Shown in pieces: positions 27,326 through 38,486 of a stretch of 64,000 nucleotides of DNA; position 1 is the first letter of the stretch, and every line of letters begins with the position of its first letter. The stretch is from Pocillopora verrucosa (taxonomy: Eukaryota; Cnidaria; Anthozoa; Scleractinia; Pocilloporidae). Below the pieces are notes generated by a model that worked only from the letters and a program-made list of their open reading frames with translations, was not told the origin of the DNA and made no database searches. Both the position numbers and the translations under genes were made by a program. The DNA lies in assembly GCF_036669915.1 (NCBI RefSeq), contig NC_089322.1:13416678-13480677 (forward strand), read 5' to 3'.

Positions 27326-30300
27326 TTATCCAATGTGCATTTTCCTGACCATAGCCTTTAATCCTTCAAATAATTCCTTAGCAGTAGGTTCTATTTGTGA
27401 TGCTGGCAAGACAAATCCAAACTTTCCCTGATCTCGCAATTCAACTGCAAATGAGTATTTCACTTTCAAGCCACCATAGACGTAATCGGTTAAGCTCCCG
27501 GAATTGATATCTGAGTGAAAGAAAGACAGGATAAAAAAAGTACTTGTTACAGAAGGCTGACTACTTTATGATAAAGGAGGGGAAGTTCCTAAACAAAAAA
27601 CTGTTGCTGCGTCGGTAGGTAGTTTTACAAGATAATTTAGTTTTATAAACGGAGTTGATATCGTAAATTGGCCACCATAGATATCTCCTAAAACTGACGT
27701 CTCGAGCATCAGCCCTAAGAAAAATCGAAACGTCAGCTTTAGAAACTCTTTTTGGAGGCCAATTTACTTTGTAACAATTTACTTTGTAACAATTTACACC
27801 ATTTGTGATGATATCCTGAAAATCTTTGTTAAAAATCTTTGGGAAACCATAACGCCCTACTTCGTTAGCGCTCTAATCTTAGATTGATTTCTTTAATTGA
27901 TGAGCTGTTTAGAAAACAGAAAATGTTTCCTGCGGCTTATTATCATCGTTCTACAATTTTTTGCTACCAACGCAATTAAATTCTCCGTCATGTTGTTGCC
28001 CTCGCTCCTCTTACCAGCCCTTTTACGAACCAAATCTTGATGTTATCACTACTAAGTCCGGTTACTTTTAACGTATAGCGTCACAGTGTTACTTTTAAAT
28101 TCTGTGATATTATAACACATATTTTACAGAAGCTTTTGTTGTAATCCTATGGGCTAAACTTACATAACAGTCTAGATGAGGGACCCAAATCATAAGTTGT
28201 GCTAAATTCCATGGACTTTATAACATCCACTGCGGCTTTCCCAACACGCATCTGCAAGTCAAGTCCAATCATATTACAAAATGGGTCTGCAAGGCTCTGG
28301 TACGTAATCTGAAGTATACATGGAACTGAACTTATTGAGTTCGGGGGGTTACTTGGGTCAATTTTGCTGAGTATGTGCCACCCGTCTCTAAGAACCCCTA
28401 GCCCATTATGGTCTGTTCTGAGGCCAATTATAAACAACATTGGTCACATTTGGGGAAATGTAATTTTCGCGATCCCAACTAAGTCACTTTTTAACCGTGA
28501 ATCTTACCATTTTTAATTCCTTCTTACCAGAATTTTCTTGGCCCAAAAGTCCCGAAAATGTACCACCCCATTCTGGTAAATCTATTAAAAACGTAATCAC
28601 ATTATAATTAATCCTGTGGTGAAAATACGATTTTATCCAATGGTACATCCCCTTAAGCTAGGAAGTACCCCCCAATTAAGTTCGTTGCCCAAATTATTAA
28701 AACTAGCGAGGTCACAAAACTGATTCATGCTTATGTACATCTGCTGAACGAAATGACGAAATGGACGAAAAGACGGTGGAGCCCTCTTTCGGAGTAATCG
28801 TATACAAGGTTGGCGAAGGGATTACTGTAACTCACAAGTTCATCGTAATCTTTGATATTTTCCTTCGCAAAACCCCACGGAATCATCCACATTTGACTGT
28901 AACTGTGAACATCAAGGAATCCCGCAAGCCTCTTCAGGTGAGACTTCAAAAAGCGATCTAAGTTCTGAACCTCTTTCTCAGACATGGCTGATGAACCCTG
29001 ATAAATAAATGAACAAGGGTTCTCAGAAGCCCCGTGATCTAAAAGGAGAAGAAAGATCGCACATCAAAATTTATCTGACAATGCATTATATCATTGTCTC
29101 TTCTATTACTGCTATGGTAGTGAAAACACCCAAGTCGAAATTAAACAGAAGACAGGGAGAAAATTAAACTTTTAACAAAATTGAAATATATAGAGATTTT
29201 TCTTAGTGGTGATATCTATATAATAAACGGATATATGTAAGTATAGTATCTGAGCAATTGGGCCCCTACCCCTCCCCCAACCCCACACCAGTCAACTAAG
29301 AACAAGTTAGGGTTAAGATTGGGTTAGGGGAGGGGTAGTTATGCAGTCGCTCAGATACTGACATTGATCCAACAATCCTTGATGTATTCTTTGCAGCAGT
29401 TGTAGAAATGAATCTCAACGTTGTTACCTCCCCAACTAAATTGCCAGTTTCTGTTCAAATCGGTACCAAAACACAAGGATCCGTGGTTGGGACTTCGGTT
29501 TTTTCGCCATAAACGATCCTGTAATGTTAGGTATGGTGAAAGACTTATCGGTCAGTGTAATTTTATAGCGGAGCTCAAAGCATGCGCAGCGCACACAGCG
29601 AAGCCCCATACTTATCAAAAAATGGTTATAATTACAACAATCCATTACGCTTTATCATACTGACATTACCCAGTCACTGCATGACTTTCCCAAATTTTTT
29701 TTTTAAAACAGGACCGGACCATTGTGCGACAGTTAAACTACAAAGGCATGATAGCCCATGGGTTGCCACATGGTTTGATCTCCTTCTACCAAAGGAAAAG
29801 AAAGTTAAGTTAAAAGCAAACGCTTTTAAAAGCAAAATTAAAGAGAAGAGGAAGTTAAGTTCTCACTTGAGTCCAGGTGTAAACGTAGCCATCAACATTA
29901 AATACGGGTACAATGGCGAGGTCTATTTTATCCAGCAAGGCTGTCACGTTGGGGTCCTTCCCGTACTGGGAAACAATCTGAAAAGTGGCCTGGCTTTAAA
30001 TACTAACTTTATTAACTGTTGCGTGGCATGTTTACGAGCGTGTGTGACATTTTCTTGATTTTGCATTTGAGTTGGCGATACTAAGTGCTTCGTGATCGAA
30101 AGACATTATGGTTTTTGACGTTTCAAGACTTCTTACTTGAAAGCAAAAAAAAACTTTCTTAATCGTTAAACTCCCAAGATCTGATTTTTAATTCTCTCCT
30201 CCAGCTGGTGTACATTTCCTCATAAATTAGTTACAAGAATTTGCTTTTAGATCAGGATAACGACTTTTACCTGATTAGTTTTAGTATTCTCATCACTTGT

Positions 30301-32963
30301 TTGCTGGACTATATATGGATATCTCAGGGAGAAGTTGCACGTTAATCACTTCTAGGAGTTCGAGGGTTAAGTATTAAGATATGGAAGACATCATAACAAT
30401 TACATTTGACAATTTTAAAACCCTGCGCCTTAATTCGTTTTTAAGTCGGTTTCCATGACAATGATGATCGAATGATGGCAACTGGCTTTATTTCTATGAA
30501 TGAAAGAACGTAGTTTTTCCTACCTGATCAATGATGTAGATACAGGAGGCTGGAGAAATCCACTCTCGAGCATGTGTTCCACAATTTATTAACACCAGCG
30601 GCTTGATTACTTGATGGTTTGCTTGAATCTAGATAATAGAAAATATCGAAGATATTAACTGAATTGAAGTTTTGATACGCCTTTTATCCGTTAGAAGGTC
30701 GATGTTTAAACTCTTCTGAAAAACCACCATATCTGTTGTTACACTTGATCAAACTTACCTGAAGTATATATTGATCCCTGTTCTCATATGATTTGCCAAG
30801 ACTGTGCATGCGTACAATATTTGAGCTTTGACTGGTAGCTTTTATCCAGGATACAATCTTTATGACCGGGAGAAAAACAAAAATAATGACATTTTCAAAA
30901 AATTGCATGTTCAAGGGGAGAATAAAGGTCATATGGGTTTTTCATTCTTGTCATCAGTATTTCACTTGACCCTTGTCGAAAAACCATTTGAAGGCCTGAT
31001 TGTTAAGATAATTCTGAAGAGTTGTTTGGTTAATCGTCTTTTTTAACAGAGAAAATAACAGATGGGGGCTCTTAGATATGGAATTTCTCTTTAAATGTTC
31101 AACTCGATATTACGAGTGAGCGCAGTGAACGAATGAGATATCGAAGTAAACACGAGAAGAGAACTGAATTTCATCTTTGCAAGCAACCATCTGTTTTTTT
31201 TAATATTATAAACTCTATAAGCCTTTCAAACAGGAAAACTTGTCAAACGATATTGGATTGAGAATGAGACATAGTTTGATGCTACTCTGGTTTGCAGATT
31301 TAATGAATGTAACCGAAGAAGTTACAATTCATAGACCCAACGTTTCGACCTGGTTGGCCATTCATTCATCAACCTGAGAGAGAGGCGTGAAAGGTAAGTG
31401 ACGTGTCAGCAGCTGATTGGCGATATTAAACGCACGTAAAAAAATTATCGTAGTTTTACACTTGTACAGTTGTGGCTTTTCTCAGGGCTGTAATTCTTTG
31501 TAAAACACTACAGTTTATATAATAAAATTACGTTCTTCTTTTCTGAAGTTTTTTTGGACCTTGCCATATCGGTTTACGATTTAATCATAATTGAGAAATA
31601 TGCAGGATATCTACCTCATCAAACGTGTGGTACGTATTATGCCAAGATGATCTTTTGTAGTTCACATCGTTCTGTCCGTTCATAACGGCTTGAAGGTCGA
31701 ATATTGGTACCTTGTAACGAATCTTATTTTGAGTCAACAATCTTGTAAGCTTTATGAATTCTTCCGGTGACACCTGCATGTCAACTGTCTCACCCGGGTG
31801 CGAAGGAGGTCGCCAAAAGTCTATCTAGTACATAAATCATATCAGATATCCGAGTTTATAATACTAAGGCTATATTTGTATATTTAAAATATATAACTGG
31901 CAGTTTAGAAGAAAGCCATTCCCAAAATCTTTTAAAGGAAAATAAAAATGACTGTGAATGTTTGTCGCGAGCTGTCACCTGCCAAAATGAGTAATAAAAC
32001 TGCCCGAGAGGAACGTCTGCGCACATCGTAATCTGAAGCAGAAAATTGGCTTTTCAATGTTCCATGCTCTGTGCAAAGGCGCTAGCTCTCGGCCTGAAAC
32101 AATATTTTAAATCATGATTTTTTCCCAAATTAAACCAGATCAATTTTTTTTATCGCTATGAGGAGGGGCGTTAGGGGAAGGGGAGTTTGAAGGATCTTGT
32201 AGGGGATCACTTGATTTTCAGGGGCAGCAGAAGGGGAATCAGCCGAGTATATAAAGAGAAGAATGTAAGAAATTGACTTCCTGACTGATCATAAGAATAT
32301 TAAAGAAGCTTATGAGGGGACTAAGTAAATTTTATCATTACACTTTACCACTAATTTTTCTTTTCCTTGGAGATGCAACAAAATGTTTACTTCGGCAACG
32401 GTTGATGGGAAAGCGGTGACAAGTTTATGCCTGGAGAAAAAAAATTATTAGAACATACAGAGTCTGAGAAGACATGACCTAGAGGTTAAAACGGAATAAA
32501 TTATAATAACTTCTGGAAAACAGAGCGTGGGGGCCGTGCTGGGGAATACTGGCCCGAGGTCGTGCAGTACGGACCGAGCGCAGCGAGGTCCTCACAAAAA
32601 CGACCCAGGGCAAATATTCCCCAGTACGGCTCGAGCAAGCGAGTTTAGGAAGTAGTTTACAATACAACACTCAGACCAAACTTGTTTACTTTGAATTTCG
32701 AGAATTTCGCTTTCTTGAGCAAAAATACACTGCTTATGACTATGTCCCATGAAACAGTCCGTACGGTAAAATACGGACCAAATATGAGCCTATCAGAACG
32801 CTCGAATTTATCTTAGGACTACTTTGCCATATAATGATAAGATGTTTTGTTCCTGCAATTTAAGTTCAATTGGTCCTTACCTCCAATACAGAGTTTCACT
32901 TGCCGTTCTTGTTTTGAAAGTCAGTAGGAGCAGTAACGTGAGAGCCTCATCAAGGAATCTCAT
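27326..32963 (-). CDS. M14 zinc carboxypeptidase zymogen, carboxypeptidase A/B-like
   Basis: Complete 10-exon gene encoding 418 residues, the usual A/B-type length. Exons from 5' to 3': 32881-32963, 32349-32430, 31615-31824, 30759-30857, 30524-30628, 29867-29977, 29428-29518, 28836-29038, 28164-28251, 27326-27510; all GT-AG and in phase. It has a signal peptide (core LTLLLLLTF), an activation propeptide (about 25-110) and then the catalytic domain. Zinc ligands are His177 and Glu180 (THAREW) and His305 (DVHSYSQMW). Substrate-binding residues are Arg235 (WRK), Asn252-Arg253 (DLNRNW) and Tyr358, with catalytic Glu381 (ELRD). Thr365 stands at the specificity position (Ile255 in bovine A, Asp255 in B), so a B-type preference for basic ends is unlikely. 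Secreted; trypsin-like activation in the gastric cavity is inferred. Introns hold a small inverted-repeat element (29250-29361), an F1 element and repeat fragments. Confidence 0.95.
27600..27800. repeat. Solo terminal hairpin of GIY-YIG element family
   Basis: In the carboxypeptidase's last intron. Reads GGAGTTGATATCGTAAATTGG, then GACGTCTCGAGCATCAGCCC, then CGAAACGTCAGCTTTAGAA. The same ordered blocks form the terminal repeats of the element at 35926-36520. Confidence 0.55.
29250..29361. mobile_element. About 110-bp MITE with C/G-rich inverted ends
   Basis: Starts AGTATCTGAGCAATTGGG and ends GCTCAGATACT. The flanks CCTACCCCTCCCCCAACCCC and GGGTTAGGGGAGGGGTAG are inverse to each other. The interior includes TTAGGGTTAAG. 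It sits in a carboxypeptidase intron. Confidence 0.7.
30158..30372. mobile_element. Short inverted-repeat element, family F1 (MITE-like)
   Basis: Begins TTAAACTCCCAAGATCTG and ends TAGGAGTTCGAGGGTTAA, an imperfect inversion. Shares TTCTCATCACTTG with the 56.1 kb copy. Located in a carboxypeptidase intron. Confidence 0.5.
31090..31400. repeat. Repeat fragments in carboxypeptidase intron
   Basis: Bases 31095-31175 contain GAGTGAGCGCAGTGAACGAA and GAGATATCGAAG, like a dispersed repeat. Bases 31320-31395 read CCCAACGTTTCGACCTGG and TCATCAACCTGAGAG, which resembles Penelope-like element edges. Non-coding. Confidence 0.4.
32510..32665. repeat. GC-rich dispersed repeat in 5' intron
   Basis: In intron 1 of the carboxypeptidase gene. 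Imperfectly symmetrical about its centre: GTGCTGGGGAATACTGG at the left, and CAAATATTCCCCAGTACGG at the right. Much richer in G+C than the surrounding intron, so probably a recent insertion. Confidence 0.5.
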
Positions 32964-34097
32964 ATCCTGTGCCGACTTGAACTTTGTGTTAGCTAAATAT
33001 TGTTTAATATATAGTTATTACAAATAAATTATTCGGGCAAACGAGCAATATTTGGATTTGTTTTATCTTTTTCGGATTATTTAGACGATCTTATTCTGTG
33101 TCCACAATCAATGATTTTCACCTTTTATCATTTGTTTGATTTTCTGGTATTCGTCACGCGCCTTTTTTTTTTTTTTAATTTTAAACAAAATAAATTTCAG
33201 AAGTATATATAATCTCCTCCGATCACCTCTTCTATTAAAATTTGTTCTCGTGAGTTTATCGATCATATCTCGATTATAACAACGGAAATGTTCTTTCTCC
33301 ACGCCTCAATATTACCCTCGCTTCTCTAAGAATGTCAAACTTTTCAGGTATACCTCCTGTTATTTACAAACTCACCTCTAGAAATTGCAGGTTTTACTCT
33401 GATAATATTCTTACACGTTTTTCTTACTGTCTTTTGTGATGAGAGATGGAGCTCGTTATGGAAGGCTTCAATTTTCACCTCCAGTTTCTACAACTGTCCG
33501 GTCGTAAACCTTTCAAGCTAACATATAACGATTGGAGTATTATGTAAACAACTGGTATAATTTCCGGTGATATAAATGTTTTTAAAAACAAATCGTATCC
33601 TAGGTTTCGATGCAGCCTTGCTCGTGGGCTCAGGTCTCAGTAGCCCTGCACTTCTCCTCCATCTCAGGCAACTTCCCCTCAACCGTTCCTTCACTCTCGT
33701 TTTCAGGCTTTCTCTTTTATTTCTTTGTTACCTCACAGACCCTGCCATAGGCAGAGAGTATAAATTTGACGTGATCAGGCCCCATACTCCTCCGTAAAAA
33801 GTAATGATTCTACCCAGCCCAGACCATCGCCTCTTTATTACCTCTCCCCTTCCACGAATACTTGAAAATTAATCGGGTTTTCCAATAAACCTTAAGCTTA
33901 GGAGGAACCTTCCTCCCGCAATACTCTTTCAGACAGCTTTGGTTCCAATCTCAGATTTCGTCCTGCAACTTTTGAGATTTTTTAACTGAAATTTGGTCCC
34001 AAACCTCCTATTCTCTTCTAAAATGTTTCGAAATCGCTCGAAACTAAAAGTTATTACTCAGATATAATCACAGATTTCCCGCGGAGCTGCTTCGTTC
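32964..34097. promoter_or_regulatory. Divergent intergenic region between peptidase and nuclease genes
   Basis: About 1.1 kb separates the start codons of the carboxypeptidase (-) and the ENDOD1-like nuclease (+), so both promoters must lie here unless unseen 5' exons exist. No coding exon is supported. I cannot assign a TATA box or initiator with confidence. A poly-T run at 33161-33177 is the only simple tract. Confidence 0.4.
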
Positions 34098-37000
34098 ATG
34101 ATGTACCGTTCTTACAAGAACAGTTTCATGGCTACTCATCTCCCTCACGTCGTATTGGCGTTGTTGGTCCTGACACAGCAGACATGGTGTCTACCGCTTA
34201 CGTCTTCGGAAGAAACTTACAGAGAGCTGTTAACGACATGGCACCGTAAGTAGATGACTTATTCAGGGTTAAAAAGTGATGTGTTCCCACAGAGGTTCTA
34301 TGAGGAATTATTGTGGAAAGTCTAAGTATCGACCAAGAGTGCCAGGGAGTGATGGCACGCACAAGTGACCGCACACAAGACACACATAACCACGCCAGGC
34401 GTACGCACTTGACACATCACACGAACATGCTTGATGCTGCACACGACCATTCAAACAACAAAACATCAGAAAAATGAAAATAAAAAATACCGACTCTCTC
34501 TTAATTCTTCTAATGAAATTGTTGGCAGTTTCAACGGTGATCATGAACTATATTATTGGTGAATCAGGTCATATCAACTGAGAAAATAGCTACACGATGC
34601 CATGTCCATGTTTTTTTGTTTCAAGGACTGAAGTCGTCCAATGTTTTTGAGATTTATCTTCGTGCCGAAATATAATTATGCACAAGTTTTATTTCATTTT
34701 ATTTCATTTTATATCCAAAGGCTACATTGGTCGAAAACGATTTGAGATCGTTCTTATTATTTGAAAAAAATTCTCTCGGTTGACTAATCTCGGAGTTATA
34801 GAAAATAATCGCATAGGTTTTGATTTTTGAAAATGCTTTTGAATTCGCAATATCCAAAGTTGGAGGGATATTTCATCCTGATGTAAGTCAAGCAAATTGT
34901 TTCACTTTCTATACCATGTGAGTTTGTGAGGTAGAAATTACAGAATCATTTGTTATTCTAAGGCCGACCACATTGCTGATAATGGAAAGAGGTCCTGAAA
35001 AGGTGTAAATGATCTATCGTTGTTGTAAGCTACGGTTAAATGTAACAAAGTAAATGTCACCCGAACATAGGGCCAGTTTTATTTTGGGTACATTACAGAT
35101 AGCCTTATTAATATTGAAAAATACTTATATGAAAAGCGTGACATAAGAAAACAAAACTGAAACAATACAGAAATTTGTGCATATTTTTATTGGTAAAATT
35201 ATAGATGTGACAGTCCACAAATCCAAAAGGAAACTATAAACTTACAGTAAATAACAAAGTATGATGTTCAGTGAAAGTGAAATTTTCTTGTTTAGACAAA
35301 GAGCATAAATCAGTGTTCTCTCCAAGCCAAGGCCCTCCCCCTGAGTGCTATTTGAAGTACTTCCTGCACCAGTCACCCCCACAGGGGCTTCTCATCGACC
35401 ATCCTGACGCGGAAGTTTATGTTTGCCAGTCGGTCCCAGAATCCCCTGACACGTACTTCTTCGCAACTTTGTTCGACGATAAAGCAGGCATTGCCATTTT
35501 GTCCGCGTACACCGTCACCTACGAACAGGCGCGTAACATGGGTATGTTTCCAAGAGAAAATGTTTCAAATAGCTGGCGAACAAATAAAGGTAAGCTCAGC
35601 GAATACTCGTTAGAAGATTTATTAATGTTTTCATACCTTTCATTCCTACAACCCCATTCAAATATTTTGTGGACAGACTTAGAATATCCTCCAATGATGT
35701 ATTTTCTCAATTCCTCAGCATTAAACTGGAGCTAGATGTAACCGAGGAAGGATTAAAATGAGTTAGACGCCCACCTCGTGCATAAGCCACGCGTATTGGT
35801 TTTGCGCGCGTTTTCTTTTTCCCATATCCTCTGTTTTCGAACTCAGGATGTATGTCCTGTTTATGCCGAAACGATATCATTTCGATAGAAATCGACTGTA
35901 ATCAAAGGTAATTTAATATTATCAACTGAATTGATAACGTAAATTGGCCACCGTAAATAGTTTAAAAGCTGACGTTTTAAGCGTTGGCCCTTCGTCAGAG
36001 CGATTGGAGGAATTGTGGGTTGCGTGTGTTTATATGTAGAAAATGGAGGTACCCTATTGGTGGGAATATGGTGACGAGAAACAAGACTAAATTAATTGAA
36101 TGGAAAGCACTGGTTTATAACCGGGGGATTAAGAGTGCCGATTTGAAAAATAAATTTTTTGTTCTAGAATTTTGTGGCTTTCCAAAATGCCTAGATGTAG
36201 GGAAAGGCCGCAAACTGCCCTGTACTGCTTAGAATGGTTAGGGAGATCGAAGTGTCTAGCGACTGGTTTAGTTGCGTCTTTTTTATTTTTTTCTACATCG
36301 CGAGGGTCATCTACATCGGTCACCTAGTCGTCTTCCTGTTTCACCGATGTATTAATTTTTGCAATAACTGCAAGTTATGCAAGAGATGACATTGGCGGAG
36401 GTGAGTCATCAGTGATCTTAATGGATCCTCCAATCGCTCTAACAAAGGGCTGACACTCGAAACGTCACCTTTTAAACTCATTATGGTGGCTAATTTACGT
36501 TATCAACTCAGTTGATAATACTAGGTTACCTTGTTATACTCTCCCTCCGACGTAGCACCATAGTTTCTTTAGAAACTTGCCCCCTTTATTCATCGGTAAC
36601 CAAAGGAACCGACCTCGCACGCGGTAATCAACGGCAGCCACCTCGCGTGCTGGACACGCGTATTGGTTTCGCGTTAAGAGTGAATAATCTCCAAGAAAGT
36701 GTGAAATAATATCTTGTTTCGCGCCCGTCGTCTCTTCCAATTTCATACCATTTTCGCTTAATGTCCCGTTTACTCCGAGACAATATCATTTCAAAAGAAA
36801 TGGACGGTAAACGACGTCATCTGCACTTAACGTCAGATAGAGGCAAATGTTAGTTGAGTCCAATTCTAACCAGACCTGATGTTTCGTCTTAATTGTAGAA
36901 CTAACCCATCAGGGCACTAACAAAATGTATCACGGCCACGGCAGAGGAAAACAGGGGTTTGACAAAGGACACCTTAATCCAGCTCACATTAACTCATTTG

Positions 37001-38026
37001 ACAAAAAGCACGTGTTGGCCACGTTTACTTACAGTAACGCAGTTCCACAATACGGTCACTTTAACCGCGGCTCCTGGGGAAAATTTGAAAGCAAAATTGT
37101 GAAGTACGTCACGACGCAATGCAATAAATCATCAGCTGTGATGTATTTAATGACTGGCTCGTCGAAGTTCCGATTACAAGTTGGTACAGAAAAACCAGTC
37201 CACGACAAGGGCCAGATCAAGGTATGCTATTTTGTCGACGTGACTTTGATTTTGAGTTGTCTGATAAACAAATTTGAGGTCTCTTAAATTTGAAATTAAT
37301 TTAATGGAACTCAATCCGACTGAAGTTATGACATACTTTATGGGGACTCTCAATTTTCAAATGCGCACCACCATATGTTTAGGAGACCCACAGAGATGCT
37401 ACTGGTTTTAGCAAAACGATAATTTTGAATGTGAACGCATTTAGCGAATAGTTTCCTCTGGCCCTTTACACTCCATCTACCGATCTTTGATGAGTTAATA
37501 GTCCATTTTAGACGAATTCGTCAAATCAAGTCTCCTTCTTTAAAAAAAGTGAGCGAGGGGGGGAGGGGAGGGGAGGGGAGGGAGCAAGAAAGGAAGAGTC
37601 AGTTCCAGCTTTCGTCTTCATGCAGTCGTTTAAAAGCTGAATATCCAAAACGCGACCCCGCTCAACTTCTGAGTCTGTTTTTGATTGATCAATTAAAGGA
37701 AACTTCCTTCCCCTGAATTTGTTTTGTTTGGTTTTTTTTCTTCTCAGATTCATTATTTCCCTGGCCCCGGCTCCAACGGGTCGATTGTGCGCCCCAATTC
37801 CATGTGGACAGCAGGATGCTGTGTTTGGGAAGACGAGAACCACAAAGAAATGGCCCAGTCCATCGCAGTCATGGGAAACAATGACTTTGAATCCAAAAAC
37901 ATCGCCATAAAGTCGATGACATTGGTGGAACTCGAGAAAATGTTGGTTTACGACGGAGATGAGCCTGTCTCTCTTTTTCCTGCCGTCAAAGAATGCAGAA
38001 TCAACAGTTCAAAGCTACCAAATTGA
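34098..38026 (+). CDS. Secreted ENDOD1-like DNA/RNA non-specific endonuclease
   Basis: Four exons: 34098-34245, 35296-35589, 36899-37221 and 37748-38026, encoding 347 residues, all in phase. The second ATG (34101) or the later one before ATHLPHVVLALLVL could be the true start; the hydrophobic core that follows marks a signal peptide. The NUC-type domain matches endonuclease domain-containing 1 proteins. Early blocks are CYLKYFLHQ and YFFATLFDDKAGIAILSAYT. The active-site segment is GFDKGHLNPAH, with general-base His172 and Lys in place of the usual Arg of DRGH. The metal-binding segment follows the pattern N-x-x-P-Q then N-x-x-x-W-x-x-x-E (Asn203, Glu211). It is likely an Mg-dependent secreted nuclease for extracellular nucleic acid. 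Intron 2 carries a GIY-YIG element. A broken copy of the 5' half lies at 43-44 kb. AATAAA at 38308 is a plausible poly(A) signal. Confidence 0.9.
35926..36520 (-). mobile_element. GIY-YIG (Penelope-like) element with inverted terminal repeats
   Basis: Inserted in intron 2 of the nuclease gene. Two arms of about 85 bp (35926-36012 and 36436-36520) are inverse copies: each runs GTTGATAACGTAAATT, then a TTTAAAAG block, then a GAGCGATTGGAGGA-like inner end. Between them the minus strand encodes YIGETGRRLGDR, then (after a stop and a frame change) DVEKNKKDATKPVARHFDL and PNHSKQYRAVCGLSLHLG. This is the GIY-YIG nuclease region and its C-terminal extension, as in coral Penelope-like elements. It is broken and lacks reverse transcriptase. 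Confidence 0.75.
37535..37590. repeat. G/A-rich simple tract
   Basis: Run of GAGGGGAGGGG-type units in the last intron of the nuclease gene. Confidence 0.8.
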
Positions 38027-38486
38027 TCGTTTAAGATAACAGAATCCAAATATATGTTCTGTTGGTTTGCATTTCGCTGATAAATATGGCAAACTGTTTT
38101 TTGTTTCAGATATAAATGAAAATAGCTATTTGATAGTAATCAGTTATTTCCAGAAACAAGTAATTTCGTTTCCAGTTTCGATGCATTTAATTATAATTTT
38201 TAACAGTTGATGATTGAAAGTTTGCATATTAAAACAGTGCGTAGATATTTCATGTCTCTCCCCATTCTCGAGATTTTATATTTGGTATTTTACTGAAACA
38301 CAGTCAGAATAAACTTCTTTCAGGTTTTTTTTTTATGATTTCACGAACTGAATACACACCCACAGAAAAAACAGAACAGTTATCTTGCAGCTTTTATTTT
38401 CCTCATTACTTTGTGAAACATTTATGCAAGGGATTAGACTTTGACGTTAGAAAATTTTCCATCAGTTTTGAGTCCTTTAAATCTCG
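38027..38486. terminator. Convergent 3' ends with two poly(A) signals
   Basis: The nuclease (+) and PAN/fibrinogen (-) genes end 460 bp apart and face each other. AATAAA at 38308-38313 (+) suits the nuclease. TTTATT at 38393-38398 reads AATAAA on the minus strand and suits the other gene. The signals are about 80 bp apart, so the 3' UTRs may abut or overlap. Confidence 0.5.

Noticed and set aside
29290..29340. Telomere-like TTAGGG sequence
   Set aside because: Only two isolated matches inside a small inverted-repeat element.
29582..30058. 158-codon plus-strand ORF
   Set aside because: It overlaps the carboxypeptidase exon at 29867-29977 in antisense and has no domain or codon-like pattern of its own.
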